Below, piece by piece: positions 59,277 to 64,000 of a stretch of 64,000 nt of DNA. The DNA lies in NCBI RefSeq assembly GCF_019649055.1, contig NW_026570241.1:372001-436000 (forward strand). Direction: 5' to 3'. The notes under the pieces were generated by a model. It saw only the letters and a program-made list of their open reading frames with translations, was not told the origin of the DNA and ran no database searches. The DNA comes from Paramacrobiotus metropolitanus (Eukaryota; Tardigrada; Eutardigrada; Parachela; Macrobiotidae). Within the stretch, counting starts at the first letter, position 1. Each line of letters starts with the position of its first letter. A program made the translations under genes and the position numbers.

Positions 59277-60494
59277 AAAGAATGTTTCACCCTTTAGTTC
59301 ATGGTCATAATATGATGGACTAACGAAATTGACGAGTATGGCTGTTTATTTATTTAACAGAAAGCAGAAGCGGGTAGCGCACTTATTTGTTTAATATGTA
59401 AAATACTGAGAATTATATGCTTTTACCGATAAGCAGATCAAACAACCGTAGTTGAATCTTGATTATTACTGGTTTGAATAACTTCTTTTGTAAGTTAAAG
59501 CAAGTTAAGCTTGAATAGGCTGTACATACTAGTAATTTAAAATAATAATATATACGTACAAAACCAGATGTGACGTCTACATCTGTATTGTTATCGGAAC
59601 AAGCTCACGAGGAAGAATTAATAATAGTATTACGCATTATTTAGCAATTAGGGATCGATGGCCTAATAATGAAATTATTCCGTCTAATCCGTAAGTTTTA
59701 AACCAAATTTTGTTCCTGTTTTTACTGCGCAGGCACGTTTCTGGTAGGTTACTTCGGTGCATCGCTTGCGCAACAGCCATATGGGTCCGACATAATTATT
59801 ACTGTCACTTTAACGGCACGATACACGGCACGTGCCAGGTACGGTATCCGTAATTATGCAAATGTTGAAAAATGACGTACACGAGAATATCATGGTTTTA
59901 ATTTGCATAATTAGGTTTTTGTTACGCACTGTAGTGTTTTCTCGACACGGAATAATTTTGCATGTACCATCAGACGCTTGAACAGATACATCTTTAATGT
60001 AAGATCCAACGCAACGAAGCACAGAATAGCAATTATGCATGCGAGTAAATAAATGTATACATAACATCACTATTTCAATTACATACGTATTATACGATAA
60101 AAACTTACTCGGATATGTATCTGTATCTCCGCACTTCTGAACAGCATTTTCCGTTACTACAGAAAGAAATTTTGTCGTTTCCATCTGCATGTTAAAAATA
60201 ATTTGAATAACTGCAAGGTTTGGCCAATGTGCCGCACAAAGCAAAACTATGTATTTAAATCAATGTACTATGTAATGCATTGCGTAATCGAAGATTTACA
60301 GATTTACAGTAATTCTGGTTGGTCTAGTCTGCTTTTTGAAATGATCTTTTTACAATACCGGGGAATAGTATTACCGTTACTCACGATAATTCCTTCGTTA
60401 CCATAAACGTTACATTATAATGCGTACTTCTTTTTAAAAAATTTTGTGACTCCAGAAATTAATACTCAAACAGCTGACTAAAAAAATAGAAAAA
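59277..60494. other. Intergenic, nothing recognised
   Basis: AT-rich. A minus-strand open frame (60244-59810) has no domain and no paralogue in the window. Confidence 0.45.
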
Positions 60495-61745
60495 ATGTTT
60501 TTCTGTGCAAGTTTATGTATAGATTATAAAGTGTCTTTTTCGCCGGGTAGTACAAAAATTGCTGGTCGAGCCTTCGCCATCATCCTCCTGATGAGCGTTA
60601 ACATTCCAACGGCACAAAGTATTGCCTACTTTTTATTCGGCTTAGACGGTAGTGACAACAGCCGCTGCCTTCCGGTAGCATCGATGTCATCATATGGATG
60701 CCGGTGCCGGCAACCCGGAGCCGAATGTATGGACCCGGGAACGGTCTGCACGCAGTCCAGCGTCAACGTGGATCTGCCGGTCCTCGGACGCGCAGTTCCA
60801 TTTCTGACGTGGATGATCGGTGAACAGCGCTGTCTGTGTTCCGCCCCGTGGAGGAAGGACGGCACACGGAATATCTGCGTCAGGGATCTCGATGTGCCCG
60901 TCACCACGGATATGCCGTTAACTACTGCTGTCACCACATTGCCAGAAACTACAACGGAAACATTATCTACCACGGGTAGCAGTGAACCCACAACGGACGC
61001 CGGTTCAACTGGTACTGGAACCGAAACTGTAATTACCGACACTACCACGAGTACTGCGTCTACATCACATACAACTACCGTTAGCGGGACCGAAATCAGT
61101 AGTACACCGACTGAGCCGGGAACCTCAACTGGGAACGTCATCACCGAAATCCCCTCCACTCCGACGGAAACCGTCACCGAAATCACTTCGACGCCAATGG
61201 AACCCGTAACTGACAGTAGTACTTCTACTAGTGCGGAATATGATACCACAAATACGATTACAGAGGCAACCAGTAGTCCTCCTACCGCGATTACAACAGT
61301 TTTCACAACGGAAGGCCCAACGGATACAACCGAAACCACCACCGATACCACTACCACTGATACGACAACCGTACCGCAATCTACAACTACAGCAAACAAG
61401 CGGCCAACGAAAAGTACGACAATGGGCAATACCGGTACAACGGGGATAACGGAGCATACGGTTAACAGTGCTGTAACTTCGGCAGACACGACAACTGAAG
61501 GTAGCACCAATTACCCCTCGGCCTCGACCGATACCACTACCGGAGCAATGGCAACAACAACCGCTGATACGACAACTGCTTCGACAACGCCACCAGATAC
61601 ATCTTCAGTCACATCCACGGAACCCAGTACTACTCTCAGTCCCAGTACAACGGAGACCAGCACGGCTTTGTTAACAAGCACAGTGGGACCAACGACCACC
61701 GTCAACAAGAGACCAACGAAGTCTACCACCGGAATCCCCGGTTAG
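60495..61745 (+). CDS. Secreted Cys-rich, Thr/Ser-rich mucin-like protein 1
   Basis: A single open frame, 416 aa with the first ATG. The N-terminus includes a hydrophobic segment (FAIILLMSVNIPTAQSIAYF) that fits a signal peptide only if translation starts at a later ATG (60591) or an upstream exon is missing; the true start is uncertain. A Cys module of about 90 residues follows: CLPVASMSSYGCRC, PGAECMDPGTVC, EQRCLCSAPWRK. From about residue 140 to the end the sequence is Thr/Ser/Pro-rich, with TTT and STT runs and a twice-used segment (TTxNKRPTKSTT), suited to dense O-glycosylation. The protein ends at TAG 61743 after TGIPG, where GTTAGG could also be a donor to an unseen exon. The Cys module is shared with the next gene, so the two are tandem paralogues. 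Role unknown; a matrix, cuticle or mucus protein is plausible. Confidence 0.68.
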   Translation: MFFCASLCIDYKVSFSPGSTKIAGRAFAIILLMSVNIPTAQSIAYFLFGLDGSDNSRCLPVASMSSYGCRCRQPGAECMDPGTVCTQSSVNVDLPVLGRAVPFLTWMIGEQRCLCSAPWRKDGTRNICVRDLDVPVTTDMPLTTAVTTLPETTTETLSTTGSSEPTTDAGSTGTGTETVITDTTTSTASTSHTTTVSGTEISSTPTEPGTSTGNVITEIPSTPTETVTEITSTPMEPVTDSSTSTSAEYDTTNTITEATSSPPTAITTVFTTEGPTDTTETTTDTTTTDTTTVPQSTTTANKRPTKSTTMGNTGTTGITEHTVNSAVTSADTTTEGSTNYPSASTDTTTGAMATTTADTTTASTTPPDTSSVTSTEPSTTLSPSTTETSTALLTSTVGPTTTVNKRPTKSTTGIPG

Positions 61746-62894
61746 GTAGCAATTCCTGGCAGGAAGTGTTGCCGGATAACATTCTTCCATGTAATCTTTC
61801 GCTATCAAATTTGATATTTGATGCTTTCTTAGGATATACGGTTGTATACTCTGTATATATATACTGTGCCTTTATTCATCTGTGGCAGTATATACTCGAA
61901 TTATTCTGGGCGCCGTGATGAATTACCGGATTACTGCAATTTCACTACGCAGTTTCGAATATGTACTCGTATTGTATACAGGATTGCAAACTGTACATAA
62001 CTTCCGGGTATGAGCACATTCATTTACCTTCATACCGAAAATTAAAATTAATAAAACGGAAATTCGAATAAAAACCGAACTACCGGCAACCGCGTTGATG
62101 GAAAATAGTGTGTTTGGTATTGCTGTTACAGTAGAACAAGCAAATAGTTTTTAACGATTTGATGAAACTGGAGTACGAGGCAATAATTATATATACGAAT
62201 ACCCACTTTGAGCTGAACATCAGCGACATCAGCATGATTGCGAGGAAAGAGCTTTGAACAGCCTTGAAGTCCTTTTTTTTCGTGGCATAGGTAGTACATT
62301 CCGAAATAAGAAAAGCTTTCACTGACCATAAGTAAATTTACTGCTCACATTAATCAGCACAGTTAATTGCAAGTACGAGTTACATTTAGTACGTTAAGTA
62401 GCGCTTTATGCAACATACTTCCCATTAAAATAAAATACATATTTAAATCCTGCCTCTGTGTCAAAAGTAGCGCCCGGTGCTTAGTTTATACGCATTCATT
62501 TATGTAAATACGGTTGCATGTTGCAATGGGCTAAGAGAATTATTCAGATCATGGACCTTAGACGTTTTTACTAGCAGAGTAACGCTCGACATCTCATTTT
62601 TTTCAGTCTGATGTCATACATCTCGTTGTTTTTAATAATTTACTTAAAGTAACTGCCTCGCAGAATTTTACTAGCTTAAAGTGTTAACTCCTTTCGTATG
62701 TTATTTAAATCAAATCTGCATTGGTAAATTGTTGTTGATTGATAGTGTGAAGATTTGTTAGTCGAAACCGTAACCAAACATTTGATCTGTACCAATAAAA
62801 AATCTGTTTTTGGATATGCGGATGCTTTCCGAGCCCAGAGCGTTCCCAGGCTGATTTCATACGCTGTGGTCAGAACCAACCGCCCATTGGAACA
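61746..62894. other. Intergenic between the two mucin-like genes
   Basis: AT-rich spacer. Short minus-strand frames (62080-62329, 62676-62879) are not supported by any motif. Confidence 0.45.
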
Positions 62895-63821
62895 ATGTTG
62901 GCCTTAAAGTGCGCTCTCCTAAGTATAAGCCTGACAAAGGTCAGTGCATTTCTTTTTGTCTACTCCGATCAAAATGGAGCCGGAAGTCAGTGTTCACCGC
63001 TGGCATCGTTATCCGCTTACGGATGTCCGTGTCCGCACCCTGGAGCACCATGCCAGGATCCCGGCACGATCTGTTCCCTGGCGGATGAGAATGGATACCT
63101 GAAAATTCAGAATCCATCAGCTGCCTTCATTTTGCTAATGGTCAACGAACTAAAGTGTCTGTGCGTGGCCCCTTGGGAAAAGTCGGAAGTACTTAATAAA
63201 TGCGTAAACGATGCAGTTGTGTCGACTACACCCGATGCCTGTATTAATGCCGAGAAGACAACCATTGGAACCGCGTCGACCACTACCGGCACGACAGCTT
63301 CGGCTACGTCAACAACGACTGGGACAACAGCCACTGTTACCAACATAGGAACGGTAGCGTGGACCACAACCAGCAAGCCTACCACAACCGAACCATCTAC
63401 AGAAACGAATACTGGCACGACTACCACTATAACATCAGCGGAAAGCAGTACAAGCGCTGCTGCTTTTCAAGTCATCCTCACTCCTACCAATGCAGGAGCT
63501 ACCGCCAACCTCGATGTGATGAAGTGTTATCCACAAAAAAATTTCACCGTGGCCACTCTTAATGTCAGTAGTACTAAGTACACTGTAAACTAAACGAGTA
63601 GTGGAAAAGTAATAGTGTTGCGTAAATTAACATGTTCCAGAAACGGGTTTTCTGATAAGCAGATAACAGGCGGAACCGCGCCATACGTAATGTCTGGTTT
63701 CCACTCCAATAATGACTGCTACAGACTGGATGGTCAGACGTATATTATTTTCGAAGGCGGAAAGTTTACTTATGCTTCTGTAAGTGGCAATTTTCAGTAC
63801 ACTCAGCGGCAAGCCGTATAA
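62895..63821 (+). CDS. Secreted Cys-rich, Thr/Ser-rich protein 2
   Basis: The signal peptide MLALKCALLSISLTKVSA is followed by the Cys module shared with the preceding gene: CSPLASLSAYGCPC, PGAPCQDPGTIC, ELKCLCVAPWEK. A Thr-rich stalk (about residues 110-190) leads to a C-terminal beta-rich region with MKCYPQKNFTVATLNVS. The frame meets TAA at 63591. The same frame continues afterwards with QITGGTAPYVMSGFHSNN and YIIFEGGKFTYASVSG to TAA 63819-63821. An intron 63585..63659 (75 nt, GTAAAC...GATAAG, phase 0) removes the stop and keeps frame, so I prefer exons 62895..63584 and 63660..63821 (283 aa). The stalk is shorter than in copy 1, and copy 1 lacks the C-terminal region. Role unknown. Confidence 0.68.
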
Positions 63822-64000
63822 TCAGAATTTTGCAAGAGTTCAATTAAGTAATGTTTCAGCCTTTCCTTGTCATGCGATTATTAAAAGGATTCGCTTACTC
63901 GACATTGTTTCGCTTAAAATTCTATGGTACGCGTGTTAATTCGTTAAGCCTTTCAGAGCTTTTATCCTTGTTGGACTGGAGATTCCCAATTCTTCATGAC
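63822..64000. other. 3' flank to window edge
   Basis: No exon or repeat is recognised in this short stretch. Confidence 0.4.

Noticed and set aside
60626-61510. 294-codon minus-strand Val-rich open frame
   Set aside because: It is the complement of the Thr-repeat region of the mucin-like gene, a compositional shadow.
1-64000. CRISPR arrays, bacterial operons, prophage or rRNA genes
   Set aside because: None seen; intron-split genes and animal-specific families show that this is metazoan nuclear DNA.

Overview
The window is nuclear DNA from a small animal. Coding exons are split by GT-AG introns, many of them short (60 to 600 bp). It encodes a gustatory-type 7TM receptor, a class A GPCR, an allatostatin C-type neuropeptide precursor, a receptor guanylate cyclase relic, a fatty-acid-binding protein, a lysophosphatidic acid phosphatase and the ribosome-biogenesis factor RRP5. 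The neuropeptide and gustatory receptor point to an ecdysozoan. Compact introns, many orphan tandem paralogues and an FABP-type gene would fit a tardigrade, but that is inference, not proof.

Layout. 1-1336: 3' part of a gustatory receptor-like gene (+). 2998-4313: two-exon class A GPCR (+). 5278-14862: three tandem seven-exon genes (+) for secreted proteins with two lipocalin-like halves; copy 1 carries an in-frame TAG. 15154-15226: tRNA-like Pol III element. 15881-25320: receptor guanylate cyclase pseudogene (+), broken by a nonsense codon and by a 4.3 kb DIRS-type tyrosine-recombinase retroelement (about 16643-20924) sitting inside a coding exon. 26061-28013 and 29534-33495: two tandem single-pass membrane glycoproteins of an unrecognised family; a third copy survives as a 3' relic near 38.6-39.0 kb. 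A secreted coiled-coil protein gene (34273-34848) has an internal TAG, and a fragment of a paralogue lies inside an intron of glycoprotein 2. 34886-38222: pogo/Tigger-like DNA transposon with 225 bp inverted repeats and a TA target duplication. 39130-40251 (-): allatostatin C-type precursor. 43285-46955 (-): ACP6-type acid phosphatase. 47686-58259 (+): RRP5/PDCD11 in 14 exons, with a 1.08 kb Mutator-like element in its last intron. 58633-59204 (-): FABP. 60495-63821: two Cys-rich/Thr-rich mucin-like genes (+).

The conserved housekeeping and signalling genes in the right half look intact. The left half is dominated by tandem families undergoing birth and death, with transposons and single-codon lesions. 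I assembled gene models by hand from reading-frame continuity, splice consensus and comparison between paralogues inside the window; no database was searched.
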